A stretch of DNA of 8,484 nt from Spirochaetaceae bacterium (GTDB lineage: Bacteria; Spirochaetota; Spirochaetia; Treponematales; Breznakiellaceae): positions 1 through 8,484 of the forward strand of contig JAIRYB010000202.1 in the NCBI GenBank assembly GCA_031267955.1, read 5' to 3'. Both the position numbers and the translations under genes were made by a program. The notes beneath the pieces are model-generated. The model was not told the DNA's origin and ran no database searches. It worked only from the letters and a program-made list of their open reading frames with translations. Below are positions 1-6,703 of this stretch, one piece after another. Position 1 is the stretch's first letter, and each line of letters opens with the position of its first letter.

Positions 1-386
1 TCAGTTCCGAAGAAGACCGGAAAGACATTGCCGCCATGAGTCCCTATGCAAAAATGCTCCCGAAAGCCGCGGCGGCCATAGTACCCTGCGCCAACCTCAG
101 TCTGCTGGGGGAAAAGGCGGCCCCCGGCGATGTATGGTGGGTCCAGGACCTTTCGGCGGCTACGGAAAACATACTTCTCCAGATAACCGAGGAAGGCCTC
201 GGCGGGGTCTGGCTCGGCTGGTATCCGGACGAAAGCCGGGTCAGGGCCTTTTCCGCCAAATTCGGCCTTCCCGCGCACATCATCCCCTTTTCCATCGTTG
301 CCCTGGGCTACCCTGCGGCGCCCGCAAAAACCGCCGCCCGCTTTGACCCCTCCCTGGTCCACTACGGCGCCTACGGGAAAAGATAA
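1..386 (+). CDS. Nitroreductase family protein, C-terminal part (5' end outside window)
   Basis: The reading frame is open from the first full codon at position 3 to the TAA at 384-386, about 127 residues, so the N-terminus lies outside the window. The visible part matches the C-terminal half of FMN-dependent nitroreductases. It shows a WWVQDLSAATENILLQ segment, then a GLGGVWLGWYP segment, then a lPaHIIPFSIVALGYP strand, in the usual order and spacing. Family members are cytoplasmic NAD(P)H flavoenzymes that reduce nitro compounds, quinones or flavins; the substrate of this one cannot be read from the fragment. An internal ATG at 36 is not the real start, because conserved coding sequence continues upstream of it. 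A 184-nt gap with its own promoter separates it from the iron genes, so it is probably a separate transcription unit. Confidence 0.85.
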   Translation, partial: SSEEDRKDIAAMSPYAKMLPKAAAAIVPCANLSLLGEKAAPGDVWWVQDLSAATENILLQITEEGLGGVWLGWYPDESRVRAFSAKFGLPAHIIPFSIVALGYPAAPAKTAARFDPSLVHYGAYGKR

Positions 387-387
387 G

Positions 388-413
388 GCCGCAACAGCAA
401 ACTGTCGGGCGGC
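388..413 (+). terminator. Weak hairpin after the nitroreductase gene
   Basis: GCCGC at 388-392 pairs with GCGGC at 409-413, and ACAG at 394-397 pairs with CTGT at 402-405 around a CAAA loop. The stem has an asymmetric internal bulge. It is followed by GTATTT rather than a clean U tract, so termination here is only possible. Its place directly after the stop codon is the main argument for it. Confidence 0.25.
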
Positions 414-468
414 GTATTTCCGGCGATTTGTTAGATTCACAAAATTTTATTAGTTTCTCCAAACTCTC

Positions 469-497
469 TTGACAAAAAAGTTAGCGGGTGCTATCTT
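469..497 (+). promoter_or_regulatory. Sigma70-type promoter of the iron-uptake operon
   Basis: A perfect -35 element TTGACA lies at 469-474. After a 17-nt spacer, TATCTT at 492-497 matches the -10 consensus at four of six positions, including the first T, the A and the last T. AT-rich sequence precedes it. Transcription would start near 504, giving a leader of about 70 nt before the FTR1 gene. It is the only strong promoter seen on the + strand ahead of the seven-gene block. Confidence 0.7.
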
Positions 498-498
498 T
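477..498. promoter_or_regulatory. Dyad over the spacer and -10 element: candidate operator
   Basis: AAAGTTAGC at 477-485 and GCTATCTTT at 490-498 are inverted repeats with 8 of 9 positions paired and a 4-nt centre (GGGT). The right arm contains the whole -10 hexamer, so a bound protein would block RNA polymerase. That suits an iron- or manganese-responsive repressor of the DtxR/TroR or Fur type. The half-site TTAGC loosely resembles DtxR-family half-sites, but the regulator cannot be named from this alone. From memory, Treponema pallidum TroR binds a 22-nt dyad over the -10 of the tro promoter, a similar geometry. Confidence 0.5.
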
Positions 499-513
499 AC
501 TTCCGATGTTGGT

Positions 514-563
514 TGTCCCTAACTATTCAGGGGACAGGCCGCCGGGAAACCGCGGTTTTCCGG
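514..563 (+). promoter_or_regulatory. Leader with two hairpins, the second abutting the ribosome binding site
   Basis: In the predicted leader, TGTCCC (514-519) pairs with GGGACA (531-536) around an 11-nt loop. A near-perfect palindrome follows at 542-563, centred on CCGCGG, with 11-bp arms and one G-T pair (546/559). As RNA it gives a 9-bp stem with a CGCG loop, and its 3' arm runs into the purine-rich ribosome binding site at 562-570. It could limit initiation at the FTR1 start or be a DNA-level operator. No known riboswitch class was recognised. Confidence 0.4.
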
Positions 564-576
564 GAAGGGGTTGGAA

Positions 577-2109
577 TTGCGTAGAAACTTAGCTTTGCCT
601 GTTTTGATTCTTATGTTAGCCGCCGCGGTATCTTTGCCGGTTTATGCCGACGCCGGGTACTGGGAAGGGGCGGAACGGGAAATGCGCCTTGTCATGAGCG
701 AGGCCTACTACCGTTTTATAGCCGGGGATATTGAGGGGGCCCGGGCGCTGGTGGACAGGGCATACGCCGAACACTACCAGGGGGATTTTGAACAGAATGT
801 CCGGGCCGTTATTTCCGGCGCGCGGGCGGAAAATATAGACGAATGGTTTGACTATATCAGAGCTTCCCTGGGGGAAGGCAAATCCCAGCAGGAAATGCTG
901 GAGGATTTTGACCAGATTAACCACCTTCTTTCGGTAACCGCGCGGCGGCTTGACGGGAAAGAAGAGCCTGCCGCGTCGGTACGGAACTGGGCTAAAACGG
1001 CCGGTGAAATGGCCGCGGTCCTGGACCAGGCCAATACCCTTTACCTTTCCGGGGATCAGAAGGGCGCCAAGGATCAGGTGGATGTAGCCTATTTCCAGTT
1101 CTACGAAAAAGTAGGGTTTGAAAAAATCACCATGAACAGGATATCGGGCGCCAGGGCTGCCCAGGTGGAATACCAGTTCAGCGCCATAAAAAGGGCCATA
1201 ACCAACCGGGCGTCCCAGGACGAAGTGAAGGCGGGGCTGGACACCCTGGCAGGCTACCTCCGGGAAGACGCGGCCCAGCTTGACGGCAGGGAGGAAAGCG
1301 CCGTTATGGTTTTCCTCGGCTCCCTCCTCATCATAGTCCGGGAAGGTTTCGAAGCCATCCTCATCGTGGGGGCGATCATCGCCTACCTCCTTAAAAGCGG
1401 GAACAAGAAGAAGACCCGCCCGGTGTACTGGGGTTCCGTGATTGCCCTGGGGGTAAGCGTCATAATGGCCTGGATACTGAACCGGATCACCAGCGTCGCC
1501 GGGGGCCAGAACCAGGAAATTATCGAAGGGGCCACCATGCTGCTGGCTGTGGCAGTGCTGTTCTATGTCAGCAACTGGATGGTTTCCAAGGCCGAGGCGG
1601 AAGCCTGGAGCAGCTATATCGAAGGCAAGGTCCAGTCGTCAATTACCCGGGGCAGCGTGTTCTCCCTGGCCTTTGCCGCCTTCCTCGCGGTTTTCCGGGA
1701 GGGTGCCGAAACGATCCTCTTTTACCAGGCCCTGCTGGCCACTACCGAAAACTACATTAACATGATATGGCTGGGTCTCGGCGTCGGCGTTGTCGCCCTG
1801 GTTGTTATCTATATATTGATCCGCCTTCTGAGCATACGCCTTCCCCTAAAGCCCTTCTTTCTGGGAACGAGCATCCTGCTTTTTGTTATGTCAATTACCT
1901 TTGTCGGCAACGGGGTAAAGGAACTCCAGGAAGGCAACGTCATCAGCGTCACCCCGGTTTCGGGAGTCGCCTCCATCGATATTCTGGGGGTTTACCCTAC
2001 CCTGGAAACCCTGATCCCCCAGATCGCCCTGCTGGTAATTACCGCCGCTACCTTTGTAATCCAGCTCCGGCGGGCAAATGCCGCGAAGGCGGCGGTAAAG
2101 ACGGCGTAA
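577..2109 (+). CDS. FTR1-family iron permease with duplicated exported N-terminal domain
   Basis: This inner-membrane iron transporter is the permease of the FTR1/P19 pathway. Numbering is from TTG 577. A signal peptide covers about residues 1-24, with likely cleavage after VYA. An exported region of about 215 residues contains two homologous units (about 42-130 and 151-240). The FTR1 core has about seven membrane segments and both hallmark iron-binding motifs, REGFE at 255-259 and REGAE at 374-378, plus the family's GNGVKELQEGN at 444-454. At about 510 residues it matches long FTR1 proteins such as that of the C. jejuni p19 locus, rather than short EfeU. There is no in-frame ATG upstream. 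TTG 571 is also possible but directly abuts the GGGAAGGGG ribosome binding site (562-570), whereas TTG 577 has a 6-nt spacer. It is first in the operon, 68 nt before p19. Confidence 0.93.
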   Translation: MRRNLALPVLILMLAAAVSLPVYADAGYWEGAEREMRLVMSEAYYRFIAGDIEGARALVDRAYAEHYQGDFEQNVRAVISGARAENIDEWFDYIRASLGEGKSQQEMLEDFDQINHLLSVTARRLDGKEEPAASVRNWAKTAGEMAAVLDQANTLYLSGDQKGAKDQVDVAYFQFYEKVGFEKITMNRISGARAAQVEYQFSAIKRAITNRASQDEVKAGLDTLAGYLREDAAQLDGREESAVMVFLGSLLIIVREGFEAILIVGAIIAYLLKSGNKKKTRPVYWGSVIALGVSVIMAWILNRITSVAGGQNQEIIEGATMLLAVAVLFYVSNWMVSKAEAEAWSSYIEGKVQSSITRGSVFSLAFAAFLAVFREGAETILFYQALLATTENYINMIWLGLGVGVVALVVIYILIRLLSIRLPLKPFFLGTSILLFVMSITFVGNGVKELQEGNVISVTPVSGVASIDILGVYPTLETLIPQIALLVITAATFVIQLRRANAAKAAVKTA

Positions 2110-2130
2110 GGGGAATTTTTTAGGCACTAA

Positions 2131-2151
2131 CTCAGGTCTTTTGACCATGAG
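2131..2151 (+). repeat. Small hairpin between the FTR1 and p19 genes
   Basis: CTCAGGTC at 2131-2138 pairs with GACC(A)TGAG at 2143-2151 around a TTTT loop, giving an 8-bp stem with one bulged A. AAAAATTTTT follows, then the p19 ribosome binding site AAGGAG at 2164-2169. The A run directly after the stem argues against a standard terminator, so a role in mRNA processing or stability is more likely. The function is inferred. Confidence 0.35.
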
Positions 2152-2177
2152 AAAAATTTTTATAAGGAGCAAGTACA

Positions 2178-2771
2178 ATGAAAATCAGGACACTGATGGT
2201 ACTTCTTTTAATCGCTCTATGCGCCGCCGCGTTTGCCGGCGGCGGGCAGCAGGCCGGAAGCCGGCCCGAAAGTACGGTAAATCCCGGCGAGGATGCCGGC
2301 TTTACGGAATATCCCCTGGGGGATGACTTCGCGCTGGGGCCTCTCAATGTGGCAGGGGTGTATTTCCAGCCTGTGGACATGCTTCCCGCTTCCGCGGGGC
2401 TTGCGGCGTCCCAGTCGGATATGCACATAGAAGCGGATATTTCCGCGGCCGAAAATAACCGTCTTGGCTATGGGGTGGGAGACTTTGTACCCAACCTGAC
2501 GGTCGATTATGAAGTGACCAGATCAACCGGGGAAAAGATCGAAGGCACCTTTATGCCCATGAGCGCCAGCGACGGCCCCCACTACGGCGCCAACATTAAG
2601 CTGCCCGGCCCCGGCGGGGCGGGGACCTACACCGTGCGGTTCCTCATCCGGAACCCTGAAGCCCAGGGCTATGTACTCCACGTGGATGCGGAAACCGGTG
2701 TTCCCGGCAGGTTCTGGAGTTCTCCCCTGGTGGCGGAGTGGACCGTAGACTACGCCGGTCCGGCCTGGTAG
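2178..2771 (+). CDS. p19: P19-family periplasmic iron-binding protein
   Basis: This protein (197 residues) is the high-affinity metal-binding partner of FTR1; characterised relatives (C. jejuni P19, E. coli FetP, treponemal Tp34) bind copper and are proposed to hand iron to the permease. A signal peptide ends near AFA (residues 18-20), followed by GGGQQ. Cys15 does not form a canonical lipobox because Leu is at -1, though spirochaete lipoboxes are relaxed, so lipidation is undecided. Expected ligands are present: MHIEADI gives His83 and Glu85, FMPMSASDGPHYG gives Met128, Asp132 and His135, and YVLHVD gives His168. The Met-Asp-His spacing equals that recalled for C. jejuni P19 (88, 92, 95). 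The C-terminus ends VDYAGPAW as usual for the family. The start ATG has AAGGAG at 2164-2169, 8 nt upstream. It is second in the operon, and a strong hairpin follows. Confidence 0.95.
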   Translation: MKIRTLMVLLLIALCAAAFAGGGQQAGSRPESTVNPGEDAGFTEYPLGDDFALGPLNVAGVYFQPVDMLPASAGLAASQSDMHIEADISAAENNRLGYGVGDFVPNLTVDYEVTRSTGEKIEGTFMPMSASDGPHYGANIKLPGPGGAGTYTVRFLIRNPEAQGYVLHVDAETGVPGRFWSSPLVAEWTVDYAGPAW

Positions 2772-2789
2772 TGTAAAAAGGTGAGTTTT

Positions 2790-2817
2790 GAAGAACGGGA
2801 GTCCGCTCCCGTTCTTC
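2790..2817 (+). terminator. Perfect 12-bp hairpin after p19, likely partial terminator or stabiliser
   Basis: GAAGAACGGGAG at 2790-2801 and CTCCCGTTCTTC at 2806-2817 are exact inverted repeats around a TCCG loop. TTGATT follows, only a weak U tract. The stem sits 18 nt after the p19 stop and 38 nt before the next start, with no strong promoter in between. That suits partial termination or protection of the upstream mRNA, so that p19 would be made in excess of the downstream membrane proteins. The effect on expression is inferred. Confidence 0.55.
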
Positions 2818-2855
2818 TTGATTAAACCAGACTTTCGAATAAAAACAGGAAGAAG

Positions 2856-4154
2856 ATGCTTAGATATCTCGTACAGGTAGTTCAGAATTTGCTGGCAACC
2901 GGGATACTTGCGGCTTTGCTGTTTGCCGCCCTTTATTGCGGGGAGGAAGCAGGCGGATGGGAAGCCGCCCGGAAGAGAAAGGCGCGCGCCCTTTGGGGCT
3001 GCGCCATAGGCGCGGGCGCATCTCTCGTTCTTGCCGTCCTGCGCCGGACTACCGCGCTTATCAGCCGGGGGTTTATTAACCTCTGGATTTTATCATTCGC
3101 CGTCATATCCGGCATTCTCTATATCCTCTTTCAGTGGGGGCTATTACAAAAACCATTACGGAAAATCCCTTTTCTGAAAAACCGGCCGCCCGTGGCCGAA
3201 GCTATTCCCGATTATGTAAGCGCCCTCCTCCTGGGGGCCTTGCTGTTTTACGCCATGCCTACTATTTTCCTCTACCCCACGGAATTCGCCCTGGCCGGGG
3301 AGAGCGTATTTACCACCGATTTTCTCTTTAAGCTTATCGGTTTTACGGCGGGATTGGCGGTAGTTATCCTTACCGTCCTGGCCCTCTATAAAACCGGCAG
3401 GGCAATGCCGGAGCCGTTTTTAAGGGTACTCCTTACCATTGCACTTTCCGTCAATATCTGCAATCAACTGACCGTTATCGTACAGTTTCTGCTGGCCCGG
3501 CGGATTATCCCCATGGTACGATGGCTTTTCAGAATCATCGTCGCCGTCTCCAGCTACAATTTTGTCTTTCTCTATGTCCTTATGGGTCTTGGCTTTTTGC
3601 TGCCCCTTGCGGTTTTTATCAAAAGTTTTAATTCCCTGCCGGTTTGCAATAACCCTGCCGAACACCGGAAGCTCCGCTTTTTCCGGCGGACAAACCGGCG
3701 CCGCTGCCTGACCGTCGCGGCGGGGTTTGCCCTTTCGGTTTTTCTCTTTACCTTTGTCAAAAGTTATATTGAGCGCGGGGTTGTGCTTTCCCCTGCGGAA
3801 CCCATGACCCTGGCCGGGACTGAAATTATTATCCCCATTACCCAGGTGGAAGACGGGCATCTCCACCGTTTTGTGTATACCGCTTCGGACAATACCGAGA
3901 TGCGCTTTATCGTGATCAGGAAAAACGCCGCGGCCTACGGGGTGGGGCTTGACGCCTGCGATATATGCGGCCCCACAGGTTATTACGAGCGGAAGGACGG
4001 GGTTATCTGCCGGCTCTGCGACGTGGTAATGAACATATCCACCATCGGTTTTAAGGGGGGCTGCAACCCTGTCCCCCTGGCCTACTCATTGAGAAGCGGG
4101 TCCATGATAATAGAAACTAGCGACCTGGAAAACGAAAAAGCCAGGTTTAAATAG
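2856..4154 (+). CDS. DUF2318 (Fe-S-containing) membrane protein of the P19/FTR1 locus
   Basis: The 432-residue protein has about eight hydrophobic segments (roughly 8-28, 46-62, 73-93, 118-140, 156-178, 188-214, 225-256 and 284-301) and a C-terminal extramembrane domain. That domain has the DUF2318 pattern: DGHLHRF at 333-339, CDIC at 368-371, CRLC at 385-388, and GGCNP with Cys403. The cysteine set suggests a metal or Fe-S site or redox thiols. Database naming for the family is Fe-S-containing membrane protein, but its biochemistry is poorly known. The same protein type occurs in the C. jejuni p19 locus after p19, which fixes the context. Its role is inferred to be electron or metal transfer supporting FTR1. 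The start ATG is preceded by AGGA at 2847-2850. It lies 84 nt after p19 and 53 nt before the first permease. Confidence 0.88.
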   Translation: MLRYLVQVVQNLLATGILAALLFAALYCGEEAGGWEAARKRKARALWGCAIGAGASLVLAVLRRTTALISRGFINLWILSFAVISGILYILFQWGLLQKPLRKIPFLKNRPPVAEAIPDYVSALLLGALLFYAMPTIFLYPTEFALAGESVFTTDFLFKLIGFTAGLAVVILTVLALYKTGRAMPEPFLRVLLTIALSVNICNQLTVIVQFLLARRIIPMVRWLFRIIVAVSSYNFVFLYVLMGLGFLLPLAVFIKSFNSLPVCNNPAEHRKLRFFRRTNRRRCLTVAAGFALSVFLFTFVKSYIERGVVLSPAEPMTLAGTEIIIPITQVEDGHLHRFVYTASDNTEMRFIVIRKNAAAYGVGLDACDICGPTGYYERKDGVICRLCDVVMNISTIGFKGGCNPVPLAYSLRSGSMIIETSDLENEKARFK

Positions 4155-4161
4155 AGCTTTC

Positions 4162-4185
4162 CCCCAAACCCGGCCGGTTTTGGGG
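4162..4185. repeat. 24-bp palindrome between DUF2318 and permease genes
   Basis: CCCCAAACCCGG at 4162-4173 is followed immediately by CCGGTTTTGGGG at 4174-4185, an inverted repeat with one mismatched pair (4169/4178). It lies between the DUF2318 stop and the permease ribosome binding site near 4197-4206. No U tract follows. It resembles in style the palindrome at 542-563 in the operon leader (AAACC...GGTTTT core). It could be an mRNA hairpin or a protein site; the function is unknown. Confidence 0.45.
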
Positions 4186-4207
4186 ATGTTACGACAGGGA
4201 GAAGGAA

Positions 4208-5500
4208 ATGTTTTGGAGAATGGTACGGGGAACCCTTTTCAGGCAGAAGGGGAAGATGCTGATGGTAGCCTTTACCATCGCCCTGGGCGCGTCCCTGGCG
4301 ACGGCCATGCTGAACGTGATGCTCGACGTGGGGGACAAGGTAAACCAGGAGCTTAAAACCTACGGCGCCAATATCAGCGTGCTGCCCCGGGGGGCGTCTT
4401 TGCTGGACGATCTTTACGGGGTAAGCGAAGGTTCCGGGGTATCGGACAAGTACTTGAACGAAGCGGAACTGGGAAAGATCAAAACCATTTTCTGGGCCTT
4501 TAATATCGTAGATTTTACTCCCTACCTCAACGCCCGCGCCCGCCTTGTTTCGGCACCCGCCGGAACCGGGGAGGTAAAGCTGGTGGGTACCTGGTTCAGC
4601 CGCCACCTGGAATTGCCTACCGGGGAAAGCCTGGACACGGGGATGCGGAACCTTAAAAGCTGGTGGGACCTGCGGGGCCGCTGGCTTGCCGACAGCGATA
4701 CCGGCAGCGTCATGGCCGGCGAGGCCGCGGCGGCGAAATACGGCCTTAAGCTGGGGGATACCGTAGCCTTCCAAACCGGGGAAGGAAGCCGGGAATTTAC
4801 CCTGGAGGGGATTTTCAGCGCGGGCGGCGACGAGGACGAGGCGTTTTACCTGCCCCTGGCAAGCGCCCAGGAAATGGCGGGCAGGCCGGGCCTGGTAAGC
4901 CGGGTTGAGGTGAGCGCCCTTACCACCCCGGACAACGAGCTTTCCCGCAGGGCGGCCCAGGATCCCAAGAGCCTTTCCATCAAGGAACATGAAACCTGGT
5001 ACTGTACCGCATACGTAAGCGCCATCTGCTACCAGATAGACGAGGTGATAACGGACGCGGTTTCCAAACCCATAAGGCAGGTGGCGGAATCCGAGGGCGC
5101 TATTCTGGAAAAAACCCAGCTCCTTATGCTCCTTATCACCATATTGAGCCTGGCCGGTTCCGCCCTGGGGATATCCAACCTGGTTACCGCCAGCGTGATG
5201 GAACGGGCCGCCGAAATAGGGCTGCTTAAAGCGATAGGGGCATACGACGGCCCCATATCCGCCCTGGTGCTTACGGAAATTATTATCACCGGCATCCTGG
5301 GGGGGACGGCGGGTTACTTTGCGGGCCTGGGCTTTGCCCAGGTAATAGGCCGGTCGGTTTTCGGTTCGGCCATTGACATCAAGCCCATGGTGATACCGCT
5401 GGTGGCGGTGCTGGTTTCCCTGGTTACCCTGGCGGGAAGCCTCCCCTCGGTCCGGCTCCTCCTCTCCCTCCGCCCGGCCGAGGTGCTTCATGGCAGGTAA
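4208..5500 (+). CDS. FtsX/MacB-type ABC transporter permease, first subunit
   Basis: The 430-residue protein has the MacB/LolC fold order: one N-terminal membrane segment (about 17-39), a large extracytoplasmic core domain (about 40-300), then three C-terminal segments (about 305-327, 353-380 and 394-416). The FtsX signature MERAAEIGLLKAIGA sits after the second segment and the chain ends in RPAEVLHGR, both typical. Such permeases couple ATP hydrolysis to movements of the extracytoplasmic domain rather than forming an import channel. A homologous permease lies at this place in the C. jejuni p19 locus. The core domain contains Cys266 and Cys274 in WYCTAYVSAICYQ, which could form a thiol pair; no cysteine occurs at the equivalent place in the second subunit. 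The start ATG is preceded by GGGAGAAGG (4198-4206). With the next gene it probably forms a heterodimer. Confidence 0.9.
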   Translation: MFWRMVRGTLFRQKGKMLMVAFTIALGASLATAMLNVMLDVGDKVNQELKTYGANISVLPRGASLLDDLYGVSEGSGVSDKYLNEAELGKIKTIFWAFNIVDFTPYLNARARLVSAPAGTGEVKLVGTWFSRHLELPTGESLDTGMRNLKSWWDLRGRWLADSDTGSVMAGEAAAAKYGLKLGDTVAFQTGEGSREFTLEGIFSAGGDEDEAFYLPLASAQEMAGRPGLVSRVEVSALTTPDNELSRRAAQDPKSLSIKEHETWYCTAYVSAICYQIDEVITDAVSKPIRQVAESEGAILEKTQLLMLLITILSLAGSALGISNLVTASVMERAAEIGLLKAIGAYDGPISALVLTEIIITGILGGTAGYFAGLGFAQVIGRSVFGSAIDIKPMVIPLVAVLVSLVTLAGSLPSVRLLLSLRPAEVLHGR

Positions 5501-5566
5501 ACACAGGGAAAAACCATGCGCTCCCGGAGAAAATCGCGGGCGGCTTTTCCCGCATAGGAACAAGGA

Positions 5567-6703
5567 ATGAACAGGCAGCGTTTTTACGTGAAGATGGTGG
5601 TAAGTTCCCTGCTGCGGCGCCGTTCCCGGATGGTTGTGGCCCTTCTCGCGGTAGCCATAGGCGCCACTATACTTTCGGGGCTTATCACTATTTACTACGA
5701 CATACCCCGGCAGATGGGCCAGGAATTCCGCTCCTACGGGACGAATTTCGTGCTGATTCCCGCAGGGCAGGATGCCGTTATGGACACGGAACTGGCGGAG
5801 GCGGCCCTTGCCCGCCTGCCCCGCGAAGGCCTTGTCGGGGCGGCGCCTTACCGCTACCGGACGGTAAAGATCAACGACCAGCCGTTCATGGCGGCGGGGA
5901 CAGATCTGGCCGAAGCCCGGAAAACAAGCCCTTACTGGTTTGTCTCAGGTTCCTGGCCCGAAGCCGCCGGGGAAGCCCTTGTCGGCCAGGAAGTAGCGGA
6001 TACGATACGGCTCCTGCCGGGAAGCCCTTTTACCGTTACCGGGGCCGCCCCTTCCGGGGAGGCTTTTAGCCGGGAATTTACCGTTTCGGGGGTTATGCAG
6101 TCCGGCGGCACCGAGGAAGCCTTTGTCTTTATGGCCCTGGGCGACTTCGAGGCCATGACCGGCGAGGCCGGGAAAATCGACGTGGTGGAGTGCAGCGTCT
6201 CCGCCCCGGCCGAAACCCTGGAGGCTCTTGCCGTGAAAATAGCCGCGGAGGTTCCGGGGGTAAGCCCCAGGCTGGTAAAGCGCCTTACCGAATCGGAAGG
6301 GGCGGTGCTTACCAAGCTCCAGGCTTTGATATACCTGGTAACGGTGATTGTCCTGCTCCTCATCATGATCTGCGTGGCTACTACCATGATGGCGGTGGTG
6401 GCCGAACGGCGGCGGGAAATCGGCCTGCGCAAAGCCCTGGGTGCGGCAAACAGGAGCCTTGCGGCTGAATTTCTGGGGGAAGGGATCTTCCTGGGCGGCC
6501 TGGGAGGCCTTTTGGGAGCGGTCTTCGGCTTTATGTTCGCCCAGGGGGTAGGGATCAACGTATTCAGCCGGTCCATTGCTTTCCAGCCGCTGCTCCTGCC
6601 GGTTACCATAGCGGCGTCCATCATCGTTACCGGGATCGCCTGCATCATCCCGGTACGGAGCGCCGCCGATGTGGACCCGGCCATCGTGCTGCGGGGGGAA
6701 TGA
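5567..6703 (+). CDS. FtsX/MacB-type ABC transporter permease, second subunit
   Basis: The 378-residue protein has the same architecture as its upstream neighbour: a first membrane segment at about 22-44, an extracytoplasmic core at about 45-250, and C-terminal segments at about 253-277, 304-327 and 343-365. ERRREIGLRKALGA at 280-293 is a strong MacB-family signature, and VDPAIVLRGE is a typical C-terminus. Its core domain is about 50 residues shorter than in the first subunit, so the two are diverged paralogues suited to a heterodimer. The start ATG is preceded by AGGAACAAGGA (about 5556-5566). A 66-nt spacer, which holds a small GCGGG/CCCGC hairpin (5536-5553), separates it from the first permease. 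Its TGA stop is in the same frame as the downstream ATPase, with no other stop between them. Confidence 0.9.
   Translation: MNRQRFYVKMVVSSLLRRRSRMVVALLAVAIGATILSGLITIYYDIPRQMGQEFRSYGTNFVLIPAGQDAVMDTELAEAALARLPREGLVGAAPYRYRTVKINDQPFMAAGTDLAEARKTSPYWFVSGSWPEAAGEALVGQEVADTIRLLPGSPFTVTGAAPSGEAFSREFTVSGVMQSGGTEEAFVFMALGDFEAMTGEAGKIDVVECSVSAPAETLEALAVKIAAEVPGVSPRLVKRLTESEGAVLTKLQALIYLVTVIVLLLIMICVATTMMAVVAERRREIGLRKALGAANRSLAAEFLGEGIFLGGLGGLLGAVFGFMFAQGVGINVFSRSIAFQPLLLPVTIAASIIVTGIACIIPVRSAADVDPAIVLRGE

Noticed and set aside
431..465. AT-rich stretch upstream of the promoter considered as a Fur box
   Set aside because: It shows no convincing match to the 19-bp Fur consensus or its hexamer arrays; the dyad at 477-498 is the better operator candidate.
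4082..5563. Long reverse-strand open frame of 493 codons opposite the first permease
   Set aside because: It lies antisense to a clear FtsX-type permease gene, shows no recognisable domain, and such open frames are expected opposite high-G+C genes.
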